Shown here: piece by piece, positions 37,591-48,656 of the stretch
Position numbering within the stretch: the first letter of the stretch is position 1
How the letters are laid out: each line of letters opens with the position of its first letter
Assembly (NCBI GenBank): GCA_029817715.1
Contig: JARUPY010000465.1
Coordinates: 2,294,001 to 2,358,000, forward strand
Length of the DNA stretch: 64,000 nt
Source: Melastoma dodecandrum
Taxonomy: Eukaryota; Streptophyta; Magnoliopsida; Myrtales; Melastomataceae
Direction: 5' to 3'
The notes under the pieces: generated by a model
Told to the model about the DNA's origin: nothing
Seen by the model: the letters and a program-made list of their open reading frames with translations, nothing else
Databases searched by the model: none
Program-made: the position numbers and the translations under genes

Positions 37591-40407
37591 TCAGCTGCTG
37601 GTCATGCTTGGTCCTGGTCCTCTCTCAGCTTGTGGTGCTGGTCCTCTCTCAGCTTGTGGTCCTTGACTCGAGCTTGCTGTAGCCTGTCTCTTGCTGCATG
37701 TCCTCTTGTTATGTCCCTTCTGGCCGCACAGCTTGCACTTCACTTTCCAGTGATGACCGGAACCTGAAAAATCGAAACACATATTAGATGGGTAATAACA
37801 CATCAGAATTACGTTGGCAGTGGCATACCGTATTTAGGATATGCGAATGGTAATTCGAATGAAGATTCTTCAACTTGGTCGGATGAAGTTGGCTGTGAGC
37901 TTGGCTGGGAAGATGGCTGTGAAGATGGCTGCCGCTTGCATGTCCTCCTGTTATGGCCGCAGTTGCCACATAGCTTACATGCCATCCCAAGTCCCGTCCT
38001 ACTCATCTTTGTCGCATTTGTCTTTGGGTCCTCTTCTTTGCTTATCTTTCTCTTTTGCTTTCTTGGTCTGCCTGGCAATTTTTTGTAAGGAGGTGGCCTT
38101 ACTGGTTCTTCATCTACCTTGGGCCAGAACTTTCTACCTTCCAGAGGCTCTAGGACATACATGTACGCCCTTCTATATGTGTCCATGGTGAAATACGAAC
38201 TAACATAATCCTCCACGTCCCATTTCATGAACATAATGCAGGACAGAGCATGTAAACAGGGGATGCCATGTAACTCCCAGGCCCTACAGCTGCAACTACA
38301 AGCCCTAAGATCTACTAAGAACCTGTCCGACTCAACCAAAGGCATTGAAACTTCGAACTTCTCCATCATTGACGGTTTAACAACCCATCTAGCAACACCT
38401 TCTTTCATAGACTCAATGGCTTTCCTGACATTCTCTGTGAGTAAATCAACCCTCCTAGCAGCAGCCCTATTCTTCTCTAACTGTCTCACCATTAGAAGTC
38501 GTCTAATTCGCTCTAACATGTCAATCAATGGTAATCTTCTAGCGGCAACAATATAGGAATTGAACGTCTCGCACATGTTATTACTATGTGTTCCGCAATG
38601 GCTAGAAGGGTGGAAGAAGGCCTTACAGAAATGTTGGGGACCCTGTTTGTCGAAATCTGCAGCCGCTTCGAGGGATCCCGGGACACCATCTCGTCCATGG
38701 CTCATCTCATTCATGGCTATGTTGAAGTCTCGTTTGTGCATCTAACAGCCTTATAGAAGCAACTCTTCAGGAAAAGACCTCTATGTTTGACCTTCCAATT
38801 ATGGTAGATGTGTCGGGAGCAGTTCCTTGATTCGGCTTCGGGTGCAAGCAATGAAATGGCATTCAACAATCCCTACAACTTAAAACAGTTAGTATGGAAC
38901 CCAACCCAACCTACCCAATCCCTATAACCCAACCTACCTTTTGTTGGTCGCTAATAAACGTCCAACCATGGCCGCTACCAACCCCAAGTTCTCTGAAAAG
39001 AATCTCCAGGAACCAATGCCAGGAATGTTGATTTTCCCCTTCCACCACTGCCCATGCAATGGGGTACATACCATCATTCCCGTCGCAGCCAACGGCTGTT
39101 AATAAGATCCCACCAACCTTGTTCTTTATAAATGTGCCATCAAAGCCAACAAATTGTCTGCAACCGCGAAGGAATCCCTTAATCAACGCTTCAAATCCAA
39201 TGAACAACCTTCTAAAAGTTGTGTGCAGCCCCGTTGATTGTGTCAAATCACAGACCAACTCAAAGCAACTCCCCGGATATTTAAGTCTCAAGGCTGCCAA
39301 ATACGGTTTAAGATCCTTGAAATGATCATCAACCGATCCAAGCATCATTCCATCTGCAAGCCAGCATGCCTGGTAAATCTTCATCAACCCAACCTCAATT
39401 GTATACTTCTTCATGACCTCTTCCTGAATTTCCTTGGCCGTGACACCACCTTTTCTTAAGTGGCCTTCAATGAATTGCTCAGCTAGCCATTTCGTTGTGG
39501 CCTGCCTAATTTGGAATTTTCTTGCACATGTATGAGTGTCGATCACATTCTTTATCGCGAAAGAACCATCCTTCTTCAGCCATGAGCCATAAATCCTCCA
39601 GGGACAACCAGACTCGCATGTAGCCTCCTGCTTTGCTGGGGAACTACGTTTCCAACGTATATTTAGCCCATTAGCAATGGCATACTTCTGTACAGCGCCA
39701 TGCATCTGGTTTGGTGTCTCGAAACACATGCCGGGCTTGAACTTTAATGACTTGTGATCACAACCTGGATTATAAGTACTCAGTTCAGCCTTCAAATGTT
39801 TCCTCCTGAATGATATTGTGAATGACCCATCATCCGGGAGCATATCCTCGTCAGAACTTTCATACTCAGAATGTTCAACTTGGTCACACTCAGAACCAGC
39901 CACACTACAAACTTCCACAGTGACAGAACCAGCTACTTCTTCAGCTTCAGGACAATTACCATCAACCCTGTCTTCGACAACAACATTTTCCATAACTACA
40001 CTCGGTCCTGCCTCCGAGGATACCACACCTACTTCATCGTTCTCTGAATCATCACTACTTGTCAAACTAAGGCTGATATCAATACTGCTGCTACTAACCT
40101 CCTTCACAGCTTCATCATCAGATAGTACCTCAATCAATGGCCCTTCGCAATATACATCCACAGTGGCCCTATCGTTGCATGCATCACACATCTCCATTAC
40201 ATCCTTATCGTTAATTATCTGCCTACGACTACCATCGGGAAGCTGCCACCACATTGACCTAACATTGCATCCAGAATCTTGCCCAAAAGCCACTAACGTG
40301 AAGTATCCCATGAGGTCACAGTCCACATTCCCATACTTACAAATCTTGCCACCAACATGCATATCCACGTTAATACGCTTCATTCTCACCTGTCTACCCA
40401 CATGCAT
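37591..40407 (-). CDS. MURA-type Mutator transposase (one-base frame break)
   Basis: Transposase that would cut and join the element ends. Three exons: 38938-40407, 37829-38872 and 37591-37763. Order of parts: acidic N-terminal region; MuDR N domain with LKFKPGMCFETPNQMHGAVQ and the CESGCPWRIYGSW finger; DDE-type core with FVGFDGTFIKNKVGGILLTA and ISDQQKGLLNAI (catalytic Asp residues); SWIM zinc finger CSCSCRAWELHGIPCLHAL; repeated SSQP units; and two CCHC knuckles, CKLCGNCGHNRRTC and CKLCGQKGHNKRTC, the second in the last exon. Near 38733-38736 the frame shifts by one base in an AAA run, between FLKSCFYKAVR and KRDFNIAMNEM. With one more A the protein would be about 895 residues, normal for MURA. 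I start at ATG 40405-40407. The break could be an assembly error in a homopolymer or real inactivation. Confidence 0.9.
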
Positions 40408-40711
40408 TTCCAAAAAAACCGCATCTCACCCTTCCACCAAACCCACGCAGAAATACACCAACAACAGAAAACAATGACGCAATACACTTACCTGGAGGAG
40501 AAGAACCAAGGAATCGTGCAACAATGCCTCAAGGATCGCCAACGAAAGCCACGGGAGAGAAAACCCAAATCTCCTTCCTGAAGAACCCTAACCCTAACCC
40601 CTCTTTCTGCGATTTGATTTTAACCTGTAATTCCTCCCACCAGGTAACTCCACGTAAGACAAAAAATATTAATGTCAATGCCACGTAAATAATTCACCAA
40701 CATTTCCGTCA

Positions 40712-40845
40712 AAAATCTAACGTCCGTCACAAATAAGGCCTCATACAAAAGTGTCATCGATTTAAGGCCAAATTGAAAAATTTTTAAACGATTTGCAAAA
40801 TCGAAAAGTTTGCCAATACTTGGGGCCAAAAATCGATATTTTGCC
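40712..40845 (-). repeat. Right terminal inverted repeat of the MULE
   Basis: 134 bp, identical by reading to the reverse complement of 36261-36394. It lies about 305 bp upstream of the transposase ATG, so it probably also holds or borders the transposase promoter, as MULE ends usually do. Target duplication is at 40846-40854. Confidence 0.95.
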
Positions 40846-43617
40846 TAAAATAAATAAATAAATTAAACAGTAGATGGAATGAAAAAAAAAACTTTAAAAT
40901 TTGTTAAACAGGAAGATGGAAGAAATATACAAATAATGAGGCCCTAATTAAAAAAAGATAGAGGTGAGCTGGGCTTTGGGTTACAGCCCTTTTACACCTG
41001 GGCTTTTAGTCCACCAATAATAAGATACTATGGTCGAATAAGCAGGCCCTCCCTAATCAGCCCCAAATTTTATTACTTTTAACGAAATAGAAGTCGGCCG
41101 AACTAACGCCGCTGCTGCTGTTATAACACGTTTGGTTTCCGGAACGGGATTTCGGACGAAATAGAACGAGAAAGTTGAAAAAACTAGTAAAAAGAAGAAA
41201 ATTATTTAAAAAATGATGCATTTAATTTAAAAATAAAGAAGAGAAGAGGAAGAAAATGAACGAAGAAGGGAACGTAGTAAGAGAATAATCAGTCATTCTC
41301 TTTCTTTTCAAAATTAAGCAAATGAAATATAATAAAAAATAAATAAATAAAATAAAAAGAAAAATAAATAGAATTGATATCAATTTCATTCTATACGAAG
41401 ACCGTATTTTTCTCGTGATCCAATAAATCTCCCCAAAAGAATAACAAAAGGGAAGAACACCCCACCCTACCCGAATTGGCCCAGTTAAAAAGCCTTTGGG
41501 ATTTCGAAAAGACTACAGACTCCGGAATTAAAGTTATCCACGTGGGATAAACGCAAAAGATACGTGCGTTTGGACAACTTTTAACTCCGGAAAAGAAAAA
41601 CCACCAAGGGGGGAAAACAACGGCTGAAAACGACTGGAGGAGCAAAATGAGGAATCCGCGTAGCCCATGCTTTTGACGCATCAATTAAAAAAGGGCGGGG
41701 GAGGGGAAAAAAGAAAAGGAATTTTGTTTTTGTACCTTTCGCAGCTGTCGAGTTGTCCGTCCACTCGCGAATAAAACCCACGTGCTCCTTTTTTTTTTTT
41801 TAACCTGTCAATTTCGAATGATTTTGTTTCTTTCCCGAGTGCTCGTCGCAATCGGTAACTGTACTCAAAGGGGAAAACAATTAAAAAATATATTTCTTTA
41901 AAAAGGAAAAGATGAAAATGAAATGGGCCCCCCCCGGTGCCCCATTTATAGCGGTTGTCGGGTGTCACTGTCACCTACAAACTCGTAGCAACCAACGTGA
42001 CTAGACTTCCCACCAATAAAAATAAGAGAGATCGTCGCCACTCTTTCCCCTCGGTGGTGATGATTTGCAGTCTCTCTCAAGGAAGCGTCATTGTGTTCCA
42101 ATTGCCTCTGTCAAAAATAACGTCTCGCCAAGCCGACATAAAGTAAAAGCTGATCCTATAATCTGATCTTACCACGTGGTTGCTTTCCACGTCGATTGAT
42201 TGGGGTTACCTTCTATGGAAACGACGAGCTAATGTCCGTCCTCTCCACCCAACGAAGGGCCATCACATCAAATTCTCATTGACTTCCCCTCTAGAAAGGT
42301 CCCCCCCCCCCTTCCCTTAAATTGTAGTTTGCAGAAAAAAGACAGGCCTCGTCGTCACGTTTACACGATAATACTAGTTAATTTTAAAAACATTTTATAA
42401 AATATGATTTAGGATTTTTAAAACTCATCCCCCAAACAACAAGGGTTAAAATTGGATTTTGAAAACTCACCCATTTCCTTGTTTTTTTTTTTTTGGGCCT
42501 CGATGGAGAGGGAGAGGGGACATACGTAGAAAGGGAAGGAAATGATAGGGAGAGAATAAAAGTAGGGAAGGGAAGGGGGAAAGGTCGTGCGGAGGAAGGG
42601 AAGGAAAGGATGACGAAGGGGAAGGGGGAAGGTGTGCGGGAGGGAGGAGTGATAAAAAAAAAAAACGATGGGACGATAAATTGAAAGAAGAGTTTTTAAA
42701 ATTCGTCTTAATTATTATAAATTTGATATTTTGAAAATTCGATCATATTTTAAAAATTTTTTTTAAATTAATCTTATTTTTTATAAATTTTCCTCGTCTC
42801 TCGTCAACGTATATGTGGCAAATAATTCTTAGTTGGATAAACAAGAATTAGACCAAATGCATATATAGCGTCGTGGAATCCTTCACTTAGACCATAAATT
42901 TCAACATGATATGATTAGATGATTTGACGTCAAATGTAAAGTTGTAATTTGGTGCCAAAAGCATATATAGGACTGTAATACTTTACATAATTTGTCGTAA
43001 ATGGTGCATGAACAAACAAAAACCACAACAAACATTTAAAAATAACAGTCAGTATACAGAAGTGGGAATTAATTAAAAAAAGGGGGGGGGGAAGGAAAAG
43101 AGAAATCGACTCAACAACAAGCACATTCTTTAAAAGCAAATCTAATGATATAATTATTTCCCACCCCTCCTCAAGTTGACCCCTCCACCATGGACTACTG
43201 TCTCCTTGTTAGTTAGTACAGCTACTACTGGGTTGGTCTTTTGTCAGATTTAGATCCTGAATCATTCTGCACACTCCCCCACCACCTACAACATCTTACA
43301 TTAAAGAAGGAACTCTTTCTTGGAACACCCATCATCGTGCGTATATACATCCCCCATCCCCACTTCCCACATGCTATGTAGAACACATGCTCAGAGTTCC
43401 CTCCATCTACCTTGTTCTTTCATCCCTTCCCCCACAAACCATCGCCACCATCACCATCACACAAATCCTCCAAATCGAGACCCATCACCTAATCGGAATC
43501 AGAGCCACTGTCGCCTAATAAGACCATCACATATCACATACCCTGATGTTTCATCGATGTCATCTCCTTCAGAGATGGTAATAAGATATTAAAGCACATC
43601 CTCGCATCCCAGTTCCA
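40846..43617. other. Intergenic between the MULE and CYP94
   Basis: No gene supported in 2.8 kb. It holds AT-rich DNA, a C-run near 42300-42311, a purine-rich tract at about 42505-42660, a G-run near 43081-43090, and two similar stretches with CATATATAG near 42858 and 42961. The last 300 bp is the pyrimidine-rich, CCA-rich leader of the P450 gene. Confidence 0.4.
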
Positions 43618-45189
43618 ATGGAACTGGACATTCTAACTCTTATAACCTCCATTGCACTCCTCTGCATCCTGTGCTCACTCATACAGCGGTGGCGGCAATG
43701 TTACCGTAGCTCCTCAGGTGGCCCACGGTGCTATCCAGTTGTCGGATGCCTGGTCTCATTCCACAAGAATCGTCGCCGCCTCCTTGAGTGGTACACCGAG
43801 CTCCTGGCCAACTCCCCTACCAATACCATCGAAATATCCCGGCTAGGAGCTCGGCGCACCGTTGTGACGGCGAACGCAGACAACGTAGAACACATCCTGA
43901 GGACCAACTTTGGGAACTACCCTAAAGGAAGGCCATTCACAGAGATTCTCGGAGACTTCCTTGGCGCCGGGATATTTAACGTGGACGGCGAGCGATGGCG
44001 GATGCAACGCAAGCTAGTGAGCCACGAATTCAGTGCCAACTCGATGCGGGAGTATACCATGAGCACCCTGCGGGAGGAAGTCAAAGGGAAGCTATTCCCT
44101 ATCCTCGAGTCCCTGGCAAGGGAGAAGAGAACCATCGACATGCAAGACCTGCTAAAGAGGTTCGCATTTGATGTCGTATGCAAGGTGTCACTTGGAGTAG
44201 AGCAACACTCCCTCGACGGGAGTTTACCTACATGCCCCCTTGCTGATGCCTTTGACATTTCATCAGAGGTCTGCGCTCGGCGAGGGGCTGCCTCAGTGTC
44301 ATTCTTGTGGAAGGTCAAGAGGTGGTTGGTAGTGGGGTCGGAGAAGAAGCTCAGGGATGCCGTTCAGGTAATTCATCGTCATGTAGACGAGGCCGTAGAA
44401 GGAAAGGTACAGAAGATGCAAATGAGTGAAAAAGAAGGTGGTTGCAGCTGCAGTGGTGGTGGATATGATATGCTTTCTAGAATGATTTCAGCTGGGTATG
44501 ATAGGAAGTCGATGAGGGACATGGTGATAAGCTTCATCATGGCCGGAAGGGACACCACATCGGCAGCAATGACGTGGCTCTTCTGGTTGCTCTCCCGAAA
44601 TCCTAACATAGAAGAGGAAGTAGTGAAGGAAGGAACATGGGTGCTGAGTGACAGTAACAACAACGAGTTAGGCTATGATTCTCTCAAAGAACTCAGTTTA
44701 CTGAAGGCGGTCCTATACGAGTCAATGAGACTATATCCGCCAGTGGCCTGGGACTCCAAGCACGCTGTCAGGGACGACGTGCTACCCGACGGCACTTTCG
44801 TGAAATCGGGCAACAGGGTAACCTACTTTCAATACGGGATGGGACGGATGGAGACCCTCTGGGGAAAGGATCGGCTCGAGTTTAAACCCGAACGGTGGTT
44901 TCTTGACCAGCTCAACAAGAAGGGAGAGCTACGGAAGATTTGTCCTTACAAATTCCCAGTTTTTCAAGCAGGGCCAAGGGATTGTATAGGGAAAGAAATG
45001 GCAATGATCCAGATGCAGTACGTGATGGCATCGATCCTGAATCGATTCGTGATCAGACCGGCGGACAATCGCCGGCCAGTCTTCGTGCCCTTTTTGACTG
45101 CTCAGATGGCCTATGGTTTCCAAGTCAGGGTTGAAGAAAGAAGGATCTCTTGCGATAATGTAATGGAAGAGAACAGTGTCAATGTATGA
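43618..45189 (+). CDS. CYP94-like: Cytochrome P450, CYP94 family
   Basis: Microsomal monooxygenase. CYP94 enzymes hydroxylate fatty acids at the omega end or turn over jasmonoyl-isoleucine. Single exon, 523 residues, consistent with this often intronless family. An N-terminal membrane anchor (residues 5-22) is followed by a basic stretch. AGRDTT of the I helix is at 309-314, ESMR (ExxR) at 368-371, PERW at 424-427, and heme-binding FQAGPRDCIGKE with Cys456. The CYP94 signature YGMGRMETLWGKDRLEFKPERW is present. Here the usual proline-free hinge reads GGPRCYPVVGC. Subfamily is uncertain; VTYF..YGMGRME..WG looks closer to 94A/B than to 94C/D. It stands alone, and the gene looks intact. Confidence 0.93.
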   Translation: MELDILTLITSIALLCILCSLIQRWRQCYRSSSGGPRCYPVVGCLVSFHKNRRRLLEWYTELLANSPTNTIEISRLGARRTVVTANADNVEHILRTNFGNYPKGRPFTEILGDFLGAGIFNVDGERWRMQRKLVSHEFSANSMREYTMSTLREEVKGKLFPILESLAREKRTIDMQDLLKRFAFDVVCKVSLGVEQHSLDGSLPTCPLADAFDISSEVCARRGAASVSFLWKVKRWLVVGSEKKLRDAVQVIHRHVDEAVEGKVQKMQMSEKEGGCSCSGGGYDMLSRMISAGYDRKSMRDMVISFIMAGRDTTSAAMTWLFWLLSRNPNIEEEVVKEGTWVLSDSNNNELGYDSLKELSLLKAVLYESMRLYPPVAWDSKHAVRDDVLPDGTFVKSGNRVTYFQYGMGRMETLWGKDRLEFKPERWFLDQLNKKGELRKICPYKFPVFQAGPRDCIGKEMAMIQMQYVMASILNRFVIRPADNRRPVFVPFLTAQMAYGFQVRVEERRISCDNVMEENSVNV

Positions 45190-45867
45190 TAATGGTGCTC
45201 ATCTAGATTTGTCGGACAGGGTAAAGTCAAGCCACATGCTGCTGCTATTATCCCAATATTGTTTTCACCCGAGAAGATAATCGACCATATGGAGGTTCTA
45301 TTTAGGGGCGAACAGGTTCCGGAATGGATGTGTTTTGAACGTAGAACCTAAAAATCTATCATGTAATGATCGATTTTTTATTTTTAGAACCTAGAACCTA
45401 TCATGTGACTCAAAGAACCACCCAAGATCAATTCGCCGATTCTGGTATCAATTCCGATTTCATGTCCTTATGGAATACTTCTCTATCAAATCCATCACAT
45501 TACTCCGATTAATCTAAAAAAATCTTTAACATTACTCTATTCAATCTAAAAAAACCTCGAGCATTAATCCGATCAATGCTATATCAATTTTCCCAAACTC
45601 AAACTATTTTTCTTTCATTTTTTATCAAAGATGACGTAAGATGGCAACTACAACATGTGACCGACTACTCTACTTATACTCTATAATATAATAATCATAA
45701 ATTTATTTCCATTTTCTAAAATCACTGGAGATCATAAATATGAGGATAGAGCTTATCGTTGGTTTGAGAAGTCAAAACAACCTCTTGGTTAGGATAAGGA
45801 GGCGTATATATACGCCAATTATCCCGTGCTCTCGGCCTCAGTTGGATAAGGAGGCGTATAAATACGC
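45190..45867. other. Intergenic with repeated palindrome
   Basis: It holds the 3' end of the P450 gene and AT-rich DNA with repeated GAACCTA-type motifs (45346-45412). At the right end are two copies of a 25-bp unit ending in a palindrome (45792-45816 and 45844-45868). Confidence 0.4.
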
Positions 45868-46922
45868 CGATGGGTCGTTAAGATTCTGCAGTTTCTTGGC
45901 CTTAACATAATGCCAGATTGCGGTGATGATTCTCGGGCGCATTTCAACCTCAATGCCTAAGACTCATTTCAACCTCAATTCCTAAGACTTCCATCAAAGG
46001 TGGTGAGCTTAAACTTCTCGGGTATGTAATTCATCTTCAGTCTTATTGCTGTCGTGAACTCTTTATCTCCTTTCCTCTTCACCTCAAATCCCTCCTGAGG
46101 AGCAGAATTCAAACAATAATCGGGTTATCTGGATACGGTCGCTGGTCCAGTTGTATGGTTATCCTCTTGAAGAAAGCTGAGAACTTGGGGTACACAGGAT
46201 TCAACTGTTGAATGACTCCTAGCTGGACAGGTTCCCCGCCCTTGTCTAAAATCCTCCCAACGATCTTGAGCGCCCAAGTAGGTGGCTCCATGCTCGGCTT
46301 TTGCAGCCCAGCACTTATTTGGTCAGCAAATGTACTGAACACGTATATGCGGCATCGTCTTCAGAATCAAAGGTGGGCATTTCAAAGCCTCCTGAATATC
46401 CGTCTTCTTTCTCATCAGTGCTGAGTCAACCCGAGCCTCGAACTCGAGGAGCTGAGTGTACAAGGCCGATTTGGGAAGTATCGCTGACTCCCGACCCATC
46501 CCTTGTCTACTGGGAACCTTCTGCTTCTTCCGGGCCGCGGCTGCGAGCTCCATCTGCATCAATGGAGATATCATACTCGCTGTTGGGGCCCCTGGAGGAC
46601 GCATAGGCGGTCTCTGCGGAGGCTGTTTAATTCCCCCGCTCCCGCTCCCGGGCATTCCCGCCAAGTTCGCCATTGCCCCCATCTGATTCAGCGAAGCCTG
46701 GAACTGGGGAAGCACGCCTTGCGCTGTCTGAGCCTGAGATTTTGCCCGAGCAATAGCCTGAGCCTGTGACAACTGAAACTGGTTCGGGAATGCCGCCGAG
46801 CCTTGACCCTGGGACCGCCCGAACCCGGCATATGGGGGCACCGCGGAATTCAAAATCGACACATTCCCAAAAGCGTTACTAGACACTCCCCTGCTCGGAT
46901 TGCCACTGTTGTCCACAGACAT
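45868..46922 (-). pseudogene. SNF12-like: Truncated, frame-broken SNF12/BAF60 (SWI/SNF subunit) copy
   Basis: SNF12 (SWP73/BAF60) is an accessory subunit of SWI/SNF chromatin remodellers. From an ATG at 46922 the frame encodes a Gln-rich N-terminus, then KQPPQRPPMRPPGAPTASMIS, AAARKKQKVPSRQG and AILPKSALYTQLLEFEARVD, all typical. At about 46355 the frame shifts; homology goes on as RIYVFSTFADQ and PPTWALKIVGRI to a stop at 46109. Further homology in broken frames follows ([26 protein letters not shown]), interrupted by a 25-bp tandem duplication at 45940-45989. It ends with [17 protein letters not shown] at 45868, before most of the SWIB domain and the C-terminal third. No introns are visible across the copied part, so it could be a retrocopy, though I do not know the intron state of the parent here. 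Confidence 0.85.
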
Positions 46923-47454
46923 AACCCTTATATACCTCGGTAAACAACAACGAAACCTAAGTCGGAAGAAAACCAAGCCGCGAAACGACTTCCGACAAAG
47001 AATCACGGCATCATGGCTTTACAAACGCCGACTTTCTTCGTGATCGAAGTCGGCCTTTAGATTAGTCGAGAAATTTCTAAATTGAAAAGACTATTTAGCG
47101 AAATAATTTAGAAACTAACACCGTATTGGAACAAAACTCGGAACTGCAGGACACGACCACAAATCATTCTTATAACTGAGAAATAGAGACTGAACGCACC
47201 ACCCAAACGGCATGAGAAAAGTTTAACCTTTTGTTTTTACCATTACCAAAAACTCTGACTCTTTATTATTATTATTCTTTTATTTTCTGTGTCAGTCAAA
47301 CCATTTTCCTCCCTCCGGGCCAATTTGGGCCTTTTCCGCAAGCTTTCCCTACATTCCTCAAGCCCACAACAAACACCTTCCCCACCACCACCAAATCCCC
47401 AAACAGAAATCCCTTCCCCGTTCCCGATTTCCCCCTTCCCACGCATCCCGATCG
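46923..47454. other. Upstream region of the embryogenesis-like gene
   Basis: It lies between the SNF12 relic and the plus-strand gene. The last 170 bp is CCA/CCC-rich leader-like sequence. No other gene seen. Confidence 0.4.
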
Positions 47455-47868
47455 ATGCCGATCCGCTCATTCGCCCGATACCTACGTTTACTAGTGGCGA
47501 CGAATCCCGGAGCCCCTCGCGCGATCTGCCCTGTGCGAAACCCTAGCTTGCAAACCCTAGCGCCGCCCGGGCAAGTCCCTCGGTGGAGGAGCCTGGCGTC
47601 GGTGAGTGCGGAGGTGGAGAGGGAGATAGACATGATAAACGTGAAGTTCGGGGAGGCCAGGGAGGAGATAGAGACGGCGATGGAGTCGAAGGAGACGGTT
47701 TACTTCAACGAGGAGGCGGAGTGCGCTCGGGAGGCCGTGAGGGAGGTTCTGGAGAGGTTCGAGGGGGTGCTGGGGAAGTTGAAGGAGGGGGAGAGGGAGG
47801 CGCTTAGGAGGTCCATGGGTTTGAAGATGGAGCAGCTCAAGGCCGAGCTCAAGCAGCTCGACGACTGA
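47455..47868 (+). CDS. Embryogenesis-like protein, probably mitochondrial
   Basis: Single-exon gene of 137 residues. The first 45 residues are Arg/Ala/Pro-rich with almost no acidic residues (MPIRSFARYLRLLVATNPG), as in a mitochondrial targeting peptide. From about 50 on the protein is highly charged and helical: VSAEVEREIDMINVKFGEAR, AMESKETVYFNEEAE and SMGLKMEQLKAELKQLDD, which should form a coiled coil. These segments match the plant proteins listed in databases as embryogenesis-like; their molecular function is not known to me. Strong G/A bias of the coding strand in 47590-47860 also opens frames on the other strand, which I take as shadows. Confidence 0.8.
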   Translation: MPIRSFARYLRLLVATNPGAPRAICPVRNPSLQTLAPPGQVPRWRSLASVSAEVEREIDMINVKFGEAREEIETAMESKETVYFNEEAECAREAVREVLERFEGVLGKLKEGEREALRRSMGLKMEQLKAELKQLDD

Positions 47869-48656
47869 AAACCCTCCTCCGATCAGCACAGCCGACGAGT
47901 TTATTACCGATTAATCGTCTGTTCATGTGGGAATCGTTTGATCTTTTTTACTTTGATAAAAACGGCTTCGATTAGTCAGTCAGTAGGCTCCATCGTTTCG
48001 GCCGGTCGGGAATCGTTTTGCCGGTCTTTCTTGTGGCGCTAGTCCCTTGCTTCCTCCGGAAGCCTACAACGAACATTCCGGAAGGATCGCCCTTTTGGAT
48101 GTCGGTGAGCTCGTCTTATTCATTTTGTCCCCGGCAGATCGGATCCTTTCTCGTTCTCTAACTAATGAACGTTTTGCTTAAAGGTCACTAAATTTGAATA
48201 AATATAGTATTAGGTTCGTAACATTATTCATCATTTGACTCCGGCCAAATTGAATCTCAATTTATTTGTTTATTTTTGTTAGGACGGTTTCGTCTCTTCT
48301 GCTGGTCTATTGATATTCACAACTCGTGATGTCTCTCATTCATGTAAAAAGACACACTTACATGGTCAAAAGAAGAGAGCATAAAAAGAATAAGCACGTG
48401 AATAGTACATTCGAATTCAGTAAACCCTGAACCCTAAAAATTGTAACCACGTCGGGGGGGCAATTTTGGAACGTCATAAGCGCCCGTGCCCCCGTCGGGA
48501 TTTTTTTTTTCCCTTCCCAATATAACACTCGCCAGACACGTGTCACCGACGGAGACAACGCCATTCCGTTATACGCCAGTCTCCCTTTCCCTCAAACCCC
48601 ACCTCTCCCTCTCTCCTCCACGAACCAAAACCCTTGCGGCCGCCACCATCGTCACC
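47869..48656. other. Intergenic
   Basis: It holds the 3' end of the embryogenesis-like gene and the promoter and leader of the adenylate kinase gene. No other gene seen. Confidence 0.4.

Larger units (their letters stand above)
36261..40845 (-). mobile_element. Near-intact autonomous-type Mutator-like element (MULE)
   Basis: A 4,585-bp DNA transposon. The ends 36261-36394 and 40712-40845 are inverted repeats of 134 bp that read as identical base for base, starting GGCAAAATATCGATTTTTGG. Flanking 9-bp direct repeats are TAACATAAA (36252-36260) and TAAAATAAA (40846-40854), one mismatch. Inside are a MURA-type transposase on the minus strand and a GRF zinc-finger gene on the plus strand, arranged tail to tail. 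This is the layout of a full MULE with an accessory gene, like mudrA and mudrB of maize MuDR in arrangement though not in sequence. Identical ends point to a recent insertion. The transposase has an apparent one-base frame break. The element sits between IF-2 and CYP94. Confidence 0.95.

Noticed and set aside
45340..45420. Repeated GAACCTA motifs as an element end
   Set aside because: Short, irregular repeats with no inverted partner or target duplication.
47557..47889. 110-codon minus-strand frame opposite the embryogenesis-like gene
   Set aside because: Leu/Pro/His-rich mirror of the G/A-biased coding strand.
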